A stretch of 64,000 nucleotides of DNA, taken from NCBI GenBank assembly GCA_910577665.1, contig CAJTOJ010000020.1, positions 4,738-68,737 on the forward strand, written 5' to 3'. Positions 1 to 8,015 of the stretch are shown here, in pieces. This DNA is from an uncultured Acetatifactor sp. Lineage in GTDB: Bacteria > Bacillota > Clostridia > Lachnospirales > Lachnospiraceae. The notes beneath the pieces are model-generated. The model ran no database searches and was not told the DNA's origin. It saw only the letters and a list, made by a program, of their open reading frames with translations. A program made the translations under genes and the position numbers. Within the stretch, counting starts at the first letter, position 1; every line of letters starts with the position of its first letter.

Positions 1-493
1 GCCCAAAAGGCATTCCATACTTATCCGCCGCATCCTTCCACAGGGCACAGATATCCTTGCAGGGCCCTATGTTCACGGAATTGAAGGGATTTACCTTGGA
101 ATCATAGTTGAAAAAGTGATCATGGTGGGTGGCCTGGGCCACAAAATACCTGGCACCAGCCTTGTGATACAGTCCCATCAGTTCCTCCGGCTCAAAATGT
201 TCTGCCTTCCAGAGCTTGCAGATATCCTTGTAACCGAATTCTGACGGGTGCCCGTAGTGCCTTACATGGTACAGGTTCTGCGGACTTCCCTGGATATACA
301 TATTTCTGGCATACCAGTCGCCACACATGGGCACGCTCTGGGGACCCCAGTGGCTCCAGATCCCGAACTTCGCATCCTGGAACCATCCCGGACATGTATA
401 CTCCCTCAGTGAATCAAATGTCGCCTGAAATCTTGTTTCCATACCAATACCCCGCGCCCGCACATGGAGGGGTATATCCCCTTTCACGGACAT
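1..493 (-). CDS. Alpha-L-fucosidase (GH29), N-terminal part
   Basis: This is the amino-terminal part of a GH29 alpha-L-fucosidase; the rest lies beyond the left edge. The translation shows family landmarks: a stretch around FGIWSHWGPQSVP, then CGDWYARNMY, and the substrate-pocket region ATHHDHFFNYDS. GH29 enzymes remove terminal L-fucose from glycans by a retaining mechanism; the catalytic nucleophile would be further downstream and cannot be seen. I place the start at ATG 493, 19 bp after the stop of the upstream reductase, because an AGCAGGA element precedes it; an in-frame ATG at 442 (METRFQATF) is the alternative. No signal peptide is visible, so the enzyme is probably cytoplasmic and acts on imported oligosaccharides. 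It is the last visible gene of a minus-strand run with the AKR and ADH genes. Confidence 0.88.
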   Translation of the reverse strand, partial: MSVKGDIPLHVRARGIGMETRFQATFDSLREYTCPGWFQDAKFGIWSHWGPQSVPMCGDWYARNMYIQGSPQNLYHVRHYGHPSEFGYKDICKLWKAEHFEPEELMGLYHKAGARYFVAQATHHDHFFNYDSKVNPFNSVNIGPCKDICALWKDAADKYGMPFG

Positions 494-512
494 GATAATC
501 TATATTCCTGCT

Positions 513-1625
513 TCAGCGGTAAGAGGGAATCTTCCCGTCCAGATCCCACAGGTCTTCCCAGCCCCTGGCACCTTCCCACAGAAACACCTGGCCTTTGATA
601 AGCCGGCAGTTCCTCTCTTCCAGGCGGATGGCTTCCATCTCTTCCTCCGTGAGGGGATCCTCTGTGACGCATTTTAAGTTGGACTTGTACTGGGCTTCCT
701 TCACCGAGAAAGGAATGGGCACCTGGCCTCTCTGTGCTGCCCATTTCAAACAGACCACCGCCGGATGGATTCCATGATTCCTGGCTGCCGCCACCACAGC
801 CGGAAGCTCTGTGTCTGCCACATCCTCCGCGGTCCGGTCCCGCTCCGGCCTGGAGGGGGAACCGATGGGGCAGTAACCGATGGGAAGGATGTCACGGGCC
901 ATTGCGTAGTCGTATAACTCCTGCTGCTGGAAGGAAGGATGCAGCTCCATCTCCAGTGCTGCAGGGCGGATCCTGCACAGGGACAACACCGCCTCCAGTT
1001 TCGGCACTGTCATATTACTCATGCCGATATAGCGCACCAGTCCCTTGTCCACCAGCTCCTCACACTGTCTCCAGGTGGACATGAACTCCTCCACATCAAA
1101 AGGCCTGGAATCCGGGTTCCTGGAATCCCCGTCACAGCCAGGTGCATGGTAATTGGGAAAAGGCCAGTGGACAAAATAAAGGTCTATGTAAGACAGGCCC
1201 AGATCCCACAGGCTTTTTTCGCAGGACTTGCATACCTGCCCTTCCCCATGCATATCGTTCCACACCTTGGATGTGATAAACAGTTCTTCTCGTCTTACCT
1301 CCTTTTCCGCAAACAGGCGGCGAAGCACCCTGCCTATGGAGTCTTCATTCTGGTATACCGCAGCACAGTCAATGAGCCTGTATCCGTACTTGATAGCACC
1401 GTATACCGCTTCGGAGACCGCCCTGGCGCCATATTTGTCGGAGCCAAAGGTTCCAAGGCCCACACAGGGAATCTGCTCCCCGCTGTACAGGGTACGCCTG
1501 GGGATATTTTCCTGGGGCAGCCTGTCCTGGGCACTTTTTCCCTGGCTGTTTTGCCCCTGGGACCCCGTTTCCCTGGCGCCCGCCTCCTGCACGGTTTCAT
1601 GTTCTAAGGGATACTTTTCTGCCAT
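513..1625 (-). CDS. Aldo/keto reductase family oxidoreductase
   Basis: A 370-residue aldo/keto reductase. The TIM-barrel landmarks are present: VGLGTFGSDKYG near residue 57, the active-site Asp and Tyr in LIDCAAVYQNE, the catalytic Lys in FITSKVWND and the His in YFVHWPFPN, giving the complete D-Y-K-H tetrad. Such enzymes reduce sugar or other carbonyls with NAD(P)H. The start at 1625 is supported by a GGAG element five bases upstream. That start gives an unusual N-terminal extension of about 45 residues rich in Q, G, E and S before the barrel begins; it resembles low-complexity inserts in other genes of this window. It lies between the ADH and the fucosidase, all on the minus strand with gaps of about 100 and 19 bp, so it probably acts in the same sugar pathway. 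The substrate is unknown. Confidence 0.88.
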   Translation of the reverse strand: MAEKYPLEHETVQEAGARETGSQGQNSQGKSAQDRLPQENIPRRTLYSGEQIPCVGLGTFGSDKYGARAVSEAVYGAIKYGYRLIDCAAVYQNEDSIGRVLRRLFAEKEVRREELFITSKVWNDMHGEGQVCKSCEKSLWDLGLSYIDLYFVHWPFPNYHAPGCDGDSRNPDSRPFDVEEFMSTWRQCEELVDKGLVRYIGMSNMTVPKLEAVLSLCRIRPAALEMELHPSFQQQELYDYAMARDILPIGYCPIGSPSRPERDRTAEDVADTELPAVVAAARNHGIHPAVVCLKWAAQRGQVPIPFSVKEAQYKSNLKCVTEDPLTEEEMEAIRLEERNCRLIKGQVFLWEGARGWEDLWDLDGKIPSYR

Positions 1626-1727
1626 CTTCTCTCCTTTCTTCTTTTCTGTTTTCTCTATATCCAGATACCATATAACCCTTTACCATACATGGTCTGCTTA
1701 CCTGTAGACAGACCATACCCTCAGCTG

Positions 1728-2789
1728 TCAGTCCGGAAAAGTCACAGCCACTTTACCGCAGTTGCCCCCTGCCATCAGACTGTAAGCTTCCGCTGCTTTC
1801 TCGATTGGGAACTCATGGGTGATCAGATCCTCTGGATGGATCCCCCAGCGCACCAGCCGCTCCACAAGCTCTTCCATCCTCCACAGGGAAGTCACCCAGG
1901 AACCGAAGATGGTCTTCTGGCCATGGATGATATCCGGACTGGGATTGAAAGTACAGGTACCGCCCTCTCCCACAAAAGCAATCTTCCCCCATTCCCGGGT
2001 GGCCCGGATGGCAAGCTGCCTGCCGCCGTCATTGGCAGATGCATCAATGGCCCTTTCCACGCCTTTACCGCCTGTGACCTTCAGGATCTGCTCCAGGGTG
2101 TCCTCCCCTGGCTTGAATACCTCGTCCACCAGCCCCAGTTTTTTCGCCAGTTCGATACGGTAGTCGTTCATCTCCACACCGATCAGATGGTTTGCCCCCA
2201 GGGCCTTGGCCAGCATCAAAGCTGCCAGGCCCACAGGACCCAGTCCTGTCACCAGCACCGCATCATTTCCGCTGATTCCCATTTTCTCGATGGACTCATA
2301 TACGGTACCAAAGCCACAGGCCACCTGGGCACCATCCTTGTAGGTCAGCTCGTCCGGGAGGGCAACCAGATCCTTCTCTTCTGCCAGGATATAAGGCGCC
2401 ATACCCCCATTGCGCTGCCAGCCGTAGGCCTGTCTGAAGGAACTCTTACAGGAAATGTAATATCCCCTTCTACAGTCATTGCAGACACCACACCCGGAAA
2501 TGTGATACACGATCACCCGGTCTCCCTTCTTGAACCGCCTTAGACCTTCCCCTTCCTCCACAATGATACCACAAGGCTCATGCCCTGCTACCATACCGGG
2601 AATATAGCCTTCGGGACCCTTCCCGGTATGCTCCCTGTAGATGCAACGGATATCGCTGCCGCAGATGGTGGTTGCCTTGGTCTGGATCAGCACCTGTCCG
2701 TGCCCCGGTGTGGGCACCTCAAAATCCTTCAGCTCCACCGTACTGTTCCCTGGAAGGACAGCACCCTTCATCAACATTTTTACTGCCAT
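1728..2789 (-). CDS. Zinc-dependent medium-chain alcohol/polyol dehydrogenase
   Basis: A zinc-containing MDR dehydrogenase of about 353 residues. Catalytic zinc ligands are visible as Cys in TTICGSD and His-Glu in AGHEPCG; the structural zinc site is the four-cysteine lobe CGVCNDCRRGYYISC; the Rossmann glycine motif is VTGLGPVGLAALMLA. The family oxidises sugars, polyols or secondary alcohols with NAD(P). I choose ATG 2789 (MAVKMLMKGAV), preceded by GAGGGCAAA; an upstream in-frame start at 2828 would add 13 residues that do not look like MDR sequence. It is the first gene of the run that continues into the aldo/keto reductase and fucosidase. A role in fucose or related deoxysugar oxidation is an inference from this context only. 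Confidence 0.88.
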   Translation of the reverse strand: MAVKMLMKGAVLPGNSTVELKDFEVPTPGHGQVLIQTKATTICGSDIRCIYREHTGKGPEGYIPGMVAGHEPCGIIVEEGEGLRRFKKGDRVIVYHISGCGVCNDCRRGYYISCKSSFRQAYGWQRNGGMAPYILAEEKDLVALPDELTYKDGAQVACGFGTVYESIEKMGISGNDAVLVTGLGPVGLAALMLAKALGANHLIGVEMNDYRIELAKKLGLVDEVFKPGEDTLEQILKVTGGKGVERAIDASANDGGRQLAIRATREWGKIAFVGEGGTCTFNPSPDIIHGQKTIFGSWVTSLWRMEELVERLVRWGIHPEDLITHEFPIEKAAEAYSLMAGGNCGKVAVTFPD

Positions 2790-3253
2790 TTTGCCCTCGC
2801 TTTCTGCACCAAGGTGCGCTTTGTACATCTTCCAGAGATCCTGTTTTGTCTTTTCTCTGGCAAGGTTTGCCGACTGCCTGGTTTTCCCCTGGAAGCAGAT
2901 GTCCCACGCATTCTGCTTCTATACTTCTATTATAATAAATGCCCCGGAAGAAAGAAGTACAATACCTGTCATTTTGTGCTCTGTTATGTCGTGTTTTTAT
3001 AGCTTTCTGCTTTTCCATACCTTCGGGGAAATTGCAGATTTTTTGTAACATACCCTCTGCCGAGCACAAAATATCTCCATTTGCGCCTCGCTGTTATCAG
3101 CAGGACCGTGCCCAAAAGAGTGATGCCCGTCCAGAATCAGACCACAACTCCCCACCCGCCTCTTTCTGCCATTTTCCGCGAACTATATGAAAACCAATTG
3201 TCCGATCCCGTAATTAGAAAAGCTCACAGCCATACACCAGGTTTGTCCTAATG
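2790..3253. other. Gene-free stretch upstream of the ADH cluster
   Basis: About 460 bp lie between the ADH start and the end of the GT-C gene. The frames here are short and have no recognisable protein. It should hold the promoter of the minus-strand ADH-AKR-fucosidase run; I could not identify a convincing -35/-10 pair or a terminator for the GT-C gene. Confidence 0.5.
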
Positions 3254-5116
3254 TTATGGGGAATTGTATTTTTCCAGTCTCAGTATAAGCAGATGATCCG
3301 TCTCTTTTATCTGTGCCTCTTGATAATTTTCATTAATCCATCGATATAGCATCGAATCCTGCAGGGAAAAAGCATATGATAAAGCATACACCGGATTCTC
3401 CCCAAAAGTTTTATCATAGATAATGACATTTGGAATGCGATCAGAATGCTCTTCATAATAGCGTAAAAACATTTCATTATACACCACTGTGCCTTGTGTA
3501 GATGGCGTAGCCAGAAGAGCTCCCATATGCACATACACCAGATTCTCTGCTCCTATATACAACACTGTATCTTCTTTCTTAATGCAGGTATCTAATACCC
3601 TGTAATTATCATTCCATACTTTCGCAGTATCTGCCAGGACGTAGATTCCTTTTTCTGGCCCACTCTCCATCTTCTCCAATGGTGCCCGAATCGTAACTGG
3701 GAGACATCCGGATACACGGATCAATATCAGCCGGCAAACCAAAAGCCCTGCCAGTACCATGCCACATGTAACATACTGAATAAATGGAAATATTTTTCTC
3801 CATATAGAATTCTTCGGTATCTCGCGCCAATACTGTTCAAAAATCAAAAAGCTTCCCAACACACCCAAAAAAGCCTTTGCATAAGTAATATTGGTATCCA
3901 TATTCGTCACAAACAGCACTGCAGGCACAGACATAATTCCTGGAACCACACACAGCCATAGCCAGATTGTCATTTTTTTATAATTATACATACCCAGAAG
4001 AACTGCAGGTAATAAAATGGCTATATATCGTGTTTGAAGAAAAAACTGATTCTTATCCTCAAAAAGGAAACCATACACTGCTGTTACCTGCATCAAAAAC
4101 CCTGTGATTAAAAGAACCGTCACTGCTATATGCAGAATATCCGTATGCATATGGAAAGAAATTCTTTTGCCGAAAATCAACTTACCAAACAAAAAAAAGA
4201 CCAGCATAATTCCTGCTCCAACCAGAATATAGACACTGTACTCTTTTGTCTGACCCTGTATCTGTTCTAAATAGATCGCCCACTTCTCTCCCATGGTATA
4301 CAGATTATGGGAAGTGTCCATAAAAATATAGGATATATAACGCTTCAGCTCATCCAATGACATATAGCTAAACAAGTGGATTACAAACAGGAATCCGGTC
4401 AAAAATGCCCCCACTGTAAAAGATATACTGCTTCTCCATACCTTACTGCCTCTGATCTTATTATAATGCCTTTCCAATACATACAATGCCAAAATATAAA
4501 AGGGGTACAGAAAAATCATTGTAGGATAGCAGAACATACTACATACCAGTAAACATCCTCCTAAAAAGGGCAGTAACATCCTTGCTTTTATATACCAATG
4601 CCTAGCCACAAGATTTCCTTTCAAAAAATAGGCATACAGTACAAGAAAGATTCCCAACAGACACCAGTAATGCATCAGTTCAAATTCCGGGAGCTGTACC
4701 CACTTTGGCAGAAAGTTCAAGTGCAGGATCATTATGATGAAAGCAGAAAAGTGATTGATGTTTTTCTTAAGCTGGCAATACAGAACCAGCCCCAGAATTA
4801 CATGAATCAAAATGCCTATTATTCTCAGATAGATAATCAGATACTCCGTATTACCATTTATCCGCAAAAAAGGGATTGTAAAAAAAGCTGCCAGAAATCC
4901 GCTGAACTGATGTGGCTCCCACATGTCTCTCACAAGCTTGTCTCCTCTGGCCATACGATATCCAAGAGTAACCGCATATGCTTCATCTATGTCCAGACTG
5001 ATCCATATTGCCTTAAGAAAGGACATAAGTGTCAGCATTACCAGGAATACCTCTACTATTTTAATTACAGTTTCTTTTTTTGATTTTTTCACAAATTTTC
5101 CACTCACTATGTGCAC
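3254..5116 (-). CDS. GT-C type multi-spanning membrane glycosyltransferase-like protein
   Basis: A 620-residue integral membrane protein with roughly ten to twelve hydrophobic helices. After the first helix comes an acidic first-loop motif, LDIDEAYAVTLGYRMARGD (D42, D44, E45), in the place where GT-C (PMT/ArnT-like) glycosyltransferases carry their catalytic Asp/Glu. A soluble extracellular C-terminal region follows from about residue 470. GT-C enzymes use polyprenyl-phosphate sugars at the outer membrane face. The start is a GTG at 5116 with AAGGGG seven bases upstream. The gene stands alone, is visibly more AT-rich than both neighbours and uses more A/T-ending codons, which suggests horizontal acquisition. 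The acceptor is unknown and the glycosyltransferase call rests on topology plus the acidic loop. Confidence 0.65.
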   Translation of the reverse strand: MHIVSGKFVKKSKKETVIKIVEVFLVMLTLMSFLKAIWISLDIDEAYAVTLGYRMARGDKLVRDMWEPHQFSGFLAAFFTIPFLRINGNTEYLIIYLRIIGILIHVILGLVLYCQLKKNINHFSAFIIMILHLNFLPKWVQLPEFELMHYWCLLGIFLVLYAYFLKGNLVARHWYIKARMLLPFLGGCLLVCSMFCYPTMIFLYPFYILALYVLERHYNKIRGSKVWRSSISFTVGAFLTGFLFVIHLFSYMSLDELKRYISYIFMDTSHNLYTMGEKWAIYLEQIQGQTKEYSVYILVGAGIMLVFFLFGKLIFGKRISFHMHTDILHIAVTVLLITGFLMQVTAVYGFLFEDKNQFFLQTRYIAILLPAVLLGMYNYKKMTIWLWLCVVPGIMSVPAVLFVTNMDTNITYAKAFLGVLGSFLIFEQYWREIPKNSIWRKIFPFIQYVTCGMVLAGLLVCRLILIRVSGCLPVTIRAPLEKMESGPEKGIYVLADTAKVWNDNYRVLDTCIKKEDTVLYIGAENLVYVHMGALLATPSTQGTVVYNEMFLRYYEEHSDRIPNVIIYDKTFGENPVYALSYAFSLQDSMLYRWINENYQEAQIKETDHLLILRLEKYNSP

Positions 5117-5755
5117 AATATATCCCCTTGTCTTATAGCCCTGGCCTATTTAGCTAATATAATGTCCCTACAGGTCAAACTGCTCATTCATTTCATTGTA
5201 TTAGATCAATGATGGTAATGGGGTTCTCAGCCTTCTCATAAAAGACAAATCACCCCTCATGTCCGGTGGCTGCCCCGGCCTCTAATCCTCATAGGATTTC
5301 CAGATGGGCACCTCCACTTTAATGATTACTGACAAAAATGCCTGTAATGGATATTGCGGCCTCCTACAGACTATCTTACATAACTCACTACAAAGCCAGT
5401 ATCAGACATTTCATATATGCAGTTGACAGTACCTCCAGCAACGTAATATTTAGTATACCATAAGTCATGGTATATTCCAATACCTCATGTCCCAGCATCC
5501 TGGGATATATATACCGCCTGGTTTTGCTCATTTCGGTCCTTGCTTTTCCTCTTAAATCCAGTATAATTAGGAGTATCAGACTGAGGTTGGTATGCAGCAG
5601 CCTCGCAAGGCCGCAAATGGATGTGTTTTAATTCGCATCGCCAGAATGGGACAGGTTCTTTTATCGTAATACACGCCCAGAAGCGTAAGCCAGAAACTGA
5701 ACTTTCAAGTGATTGATTGGTGTGCCCGCCGAAGCACATACGGGAGGGTATCAGA
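5117..5755. other. Gene-free, low-coding stretch
   Basis: About 640 bp without a protein I can recognise. A minus-strand frame through 5485-5808 is open but has no motif, no good start and overlaps the next gene antisense, so I do not call it. A GGGAGG ribosome-binding site at the right end belongs to the gene starting at 5756. The stretch may be a scar of recombination around the AT-rich gene. Confidence 0.4.
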
Positions 5756-6037
5756 ATGAGAAAGAAAAATGAGAATCCAAAAAGAAACTTATCAGGATTT
5801 TTAATCACCTTATTTTATGTTCCTTCCGCAATCGGTGTACTGACAATTCTGATCGTAGGCACCGTAATGCATTTAGGACCTGTGCTGTCCGCAGTGCTTC
5901 TGGGACTATCCTGCTTCTCCATAGAAGTGTCAAGAAAGAGGATCGTCAAAAAGCGGACTACCGTAAAAATTTTATCTCCGAAATATCCCTGCAGCATCCC
6001 CTGTTGGGCAAACTTAAGTTTGAAAGCAATTCCATGA
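5756..6037 (+). CDS. Small membrane protein, probable 5' part of a frameshifted gene
   Basis: The ATG at 5756 has a strong GGGAGG seven bases upstream. The frame encodes a basic start (MRKKNENPKRN) and two hydrophobic segments around ITLFYVPSAIGVLTILIVG and GPVLSAVLLGLSC. If read straight it ends at a TGA at 6035, overlapping an ATG at 6034 (ATGA). After about residue 65 the straight reading becomes a poorly structured tail with Cys and Pro, while the -1 frame becomes good coding sequence well before that ATG. The switch point fits an A5 run at 5948-5952: one extra A, or a -1 slip at CAAAAAG, joins this frame to the next entry. I therefore think the two are one gene of about 200 residues, either mutated or decoded by frameshifting. 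The family is not recognised with confidence. Confidence 0.5.
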   Translation: MRKKNENPKRNLSGFLITLFYVPSAIGVLTILIVGTVMHLGPVLSAVLLGLSCFSIEVSRKRIVKKRTTVKILSPKYPCSIPCWANLSLKAIP

Positions 6038-6357
6038 AAAATACCCTGACGTGCCCGGAGGGAGAGATCCCTTTGGGGGATTACTTCCCCAGGCTCTGTA
6101 TAGACGGATATGAAGAATCCCTGCAGGATTTCTTTTGCAGAAACCTGGAATTCCTGTACAGCAGACAGGCGGAAATCATAAACAACCTGTTTGCCCTGTG
6201 CACAGAGAACTTCAGCATACCCCTGGAGAAGCTGCGGGAAAGTTTTGCCGTAACCTGCATTCACATGTTGAAATATGAAGAATATCTTCTGAGAAGATTC
6301 CCTGGAAATAGCGCCAGGAGACTGGATCATTACCGTAAAGGGGAATCCCGATGCTGA
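6034..6357 (+). CDS. Hypothetical protein, probable 3' part of the frameshifted gene
   Basis: From ATG 6034 the frame gives 107 residues, but the same frame is open and coding-like from about 5920, including FISEISLQHPLLGKLKFES. This upstream part resembles the HPVLG-type opening of small DUF2262/DUF6985-like domains, followed by EGEIPLGDYFPRLCIDGY and an alpha-helical C-terminal part ending RYRKGESRC-like. So the natural start is probably not 6034 but the ATG at 5756 via the frame change at 5948-5952. If the ATGA overlap is used instead, this would be a translationally coupled second gene. There is no signal peptide. Function is unknown, and the domain resemblance is from memory and weak. 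Confidence 0.45.
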   Translation: MKNTLTCPEGEIPLGDYFPRLCIDGYEESLQDFFCRNLEFLYSRQAEIINNLFALCTENFSIPLEKLRESFAVTCIHMLKYEEYLLRRFPGNSARRLDHYRKGESRC

Positions 6358-6423
6358 CCGTGAGGGGTATTATATCACTCACACTTCCTGTATGGACAGC
6401 AGGACACAGAAAGGATCCCGGCT

Positions 6424-7362
6424 ATGAGAACCCTCTATACAGACATGGACATCCATTTTACCATAGAAAATACCCAGATCCACGCGCTGAATATTGTCCA
6501 GGAACGCTTTGCCCGTACCATCCCGGCCCACAGCCACGGCAATGGCTGTTACGAGATCCACTACATTCCCTTTGGCCATGGAACCCTGCGAACCAAAGAC
6601 CAGACGTATGAGATCGTACCGGATACGCTCTTTGTCACCGGTCCCCATGTGGAACACGCCCAGACCCCCCTGCTCCAGGATCCCATGCAGGAATACTGTG
6701 TCTACCTGAAGACCAGTCCTGCTCCCCGGCACGGTAAGCCAAAATCCTCTCCTGTCATGGATCTCTTCCTGTCCACTCCGTTCTGGATCGGGAAGGATTC
6801 CCAGGGAATCCATGGCCTGATGCAGCAGCTGTTCCAGGAACTGGAACACCATTATCTGGGTTACCAGACCCAGGTGGAACTGCTCCTGTCCCAGCTTCTG
6901 GTAGCTATGGTACGCAACTATGACCAGCATCAGATCTCCAGGACAGTCTTCGCCAGGAATAACCTGGCAGATTCCAAATCTGTGATCATTGACGAGTATT
7001 TTCTCTATGAATACCAGGCCCTGTCCCTGGAGGTTCTCTCCAGCAGGCTGAATCTAAGTCCCCGGCAGACCCAGCGCCTGTTAATCCAGCATTATGGGAA
7101 GAATTTCCAGCAGAAGAAGGCGCAGGCCCGTATGTCCGCCGCTGCTATCCTGCTCTCTGATTCCTCGCGGAGCGTTGCTGCCATTGCAGAGGATCTGGGA
7201 TATTCCTCCGCAGAACATTTCTCTTCCGCCTTCCGGAATTATTACGGGGTAAGTCCAAGGGAGTACCGGAAGGGTCTCACATCATCTTCCCGATCCAGTA
7301 CACCACTCCCAGCAGCCAGCTTGCAAAGATCCCGTACAGGATCACCGGCCCGGCAATGGTGA
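6424..7362 (+). CDS. AraC-family transcriptional regulator with cupin-like sensor
   Basis: A 312-residue AraC regulator. The N-terminal half looks like an AraC cupin sensor: PAHSHGNGCYEIHYIPFGHGT with His and Glu ligands, then TLFVTGPHVEHAQ. The C-terminal domain has both helix-turn-helices, LEVLSSRLNLSPRQTQRLL and VAAIAEDLGYSSAEHFSSAFR, ending in the family signature YYGVSPREYRKG. The frame then runs on for about 29 extra residues of serine- and proline-rich sequence that is antisense to the end of spoVAC, so the two genes overlap tail-to-tail by 86 bp. An AAGGA sits eight bases before ATG 6424. It probably controls a nearby glycan gene; which one cannot be decided from the sequence. Confidence 0.88.
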   Translation: MRTLYTDMDIHFTIENTQIHALNIVQERFARTIPAHSHGNGCYEIHYIPFGHGTLRTKDQTYEIVPDTLFVTGPHVEHAQTPLLQDPMQEYCVYLKTSPAPRHGKPKSSPVMDLFLSTPFWIGKDSQGIHGLMQQLFQELEHHYLGYQTQVELLLSQLLVAMVRNYDQHQISRTVFARNNLADSKSVIIDEYFLYEYQALSLEVLSSRLNLSPRQTQRLLIQHYGKNFQQKKAQARMSAAAILLSDSSRSVAAIAEDLGYSSAEHFSSAFRNYYGVSPREYRKGLTSSSRSSTPLPAASLQRSRTGSPARQW

Positions 7363-7741
7363 ATATCTTGCACCCGATACCGAACACCTGCCCCTCTGTC
7401 TTGAACTCAATGGCCGGAGCCGCCACAGAGTTGGCAAAGCCCGTAATCGGTACCAGCGCACCTGCCCCACCCAACTTTACGATCTTCGGATAGATCCCAA
7501 ATCCTGTGAGCACTACCGAGAGAAGCACCAGCAGCAGGGAACACCAGCTTCCTGCCGTCTGCCTGTCCAGTCCCAGGCTCCCTGCATAGTCCAGGATAAA
7601 CTGTCCCAGACAGCAGATAATGCCTCCTGTGACAAAGGCTTTTGCCATCTGCAGCCACAGGTTATGGGTGGGTGTCACCTGTTTCACATACCGTTCATAT
7701 TGTTCCTGCTGTTGCTTTTTTTCCTGGCTTGTCTGTTCCAT
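7277..7741 (-). CDS. spoVAC: Stage V sporulation protein AC
   Basis: A small membrane protein of about 154 residues matching SpoVAC: a charged QQQ-rich start, then helices AKAFVTGGIICCLGQFILDYAG, LLLVLLSVVLTGFGIYPKI, and the family region GAGALVPITGFANSVAAPAIEFKTEG followed by GIGCKIFTIAGPVILYG. SpoVA proteins form the inner spore membrane channel that moves dipicolinic acid during sporulation and germination; SpoVAC can act as a mechanosensitive channel. The start is set by the ribosome-binding site: GGGAGG lies seven bases before ATG 7741, while the in-frame ATG at 7747 is too close. It stands alone here, about 13 kb from spoVAA/spoVAB and without SpoVAD or SpoVAE. Its 3' end overlaps the AraC gene on the other strand. 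Confidence 0.9.
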   Translation of the reverse strand: MEQTSQEKKQQQEQYERYVKQVTPTHNLWLQMAKAFVTGGIICCLGQFILDYAGSLGLDRQTAGSWCSLLLVLLSVVLTGFGIYPKIVKLGGAGALVPITGFANSVAAPAIEFKTEGQVFGIGCKIFTIAGPVILYGIFASWLLGVVYWIGKMM

Positions 7742-8015
7742 TTCCATACCTCCCTGCAACGCCCGTCCCAGTCAGATTCCGATTCCTTTTCCGGGCTGTT
7801 TTCTCCCAAGAGCATCTTCACAACATGTGTCTGTTGTACTATTTTCTGCAGAAAAGTCCTGTTTCATGCGCCAGAAACTGAGACATTTTCCGAGATGCCT
7901 TTTCAGATTCTGCAAAGGAAGCCTGGCTGAACAGGCCATATGTTTTTCACAAGATCAAGATTCCAGCAGCTTATCCCATAATCTACCGATGCAGAAAGCA
8001 ATATCGTTCTGTATA

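Noticed and set aside
2719..3069. Minus-strand frame upstream of the ADH gene
   Set aside because: It overlaps the ADH coding region antisense-in-frame-shift, has no motif and no ribosome-binding site.
5485..5808. 107-codon minus-strand frame in the gap before the small membrane gene
   Set aside because: No recognisable domain, no good start, and it overlaps the well-started gene at 5756 on the other strand.
7742..7900. Sigma-G type promoter for spoVAC
   Set aside because: A GCATG and an AATAGTA are present but about 21 bp apart and off consensus; not supportable by eye.
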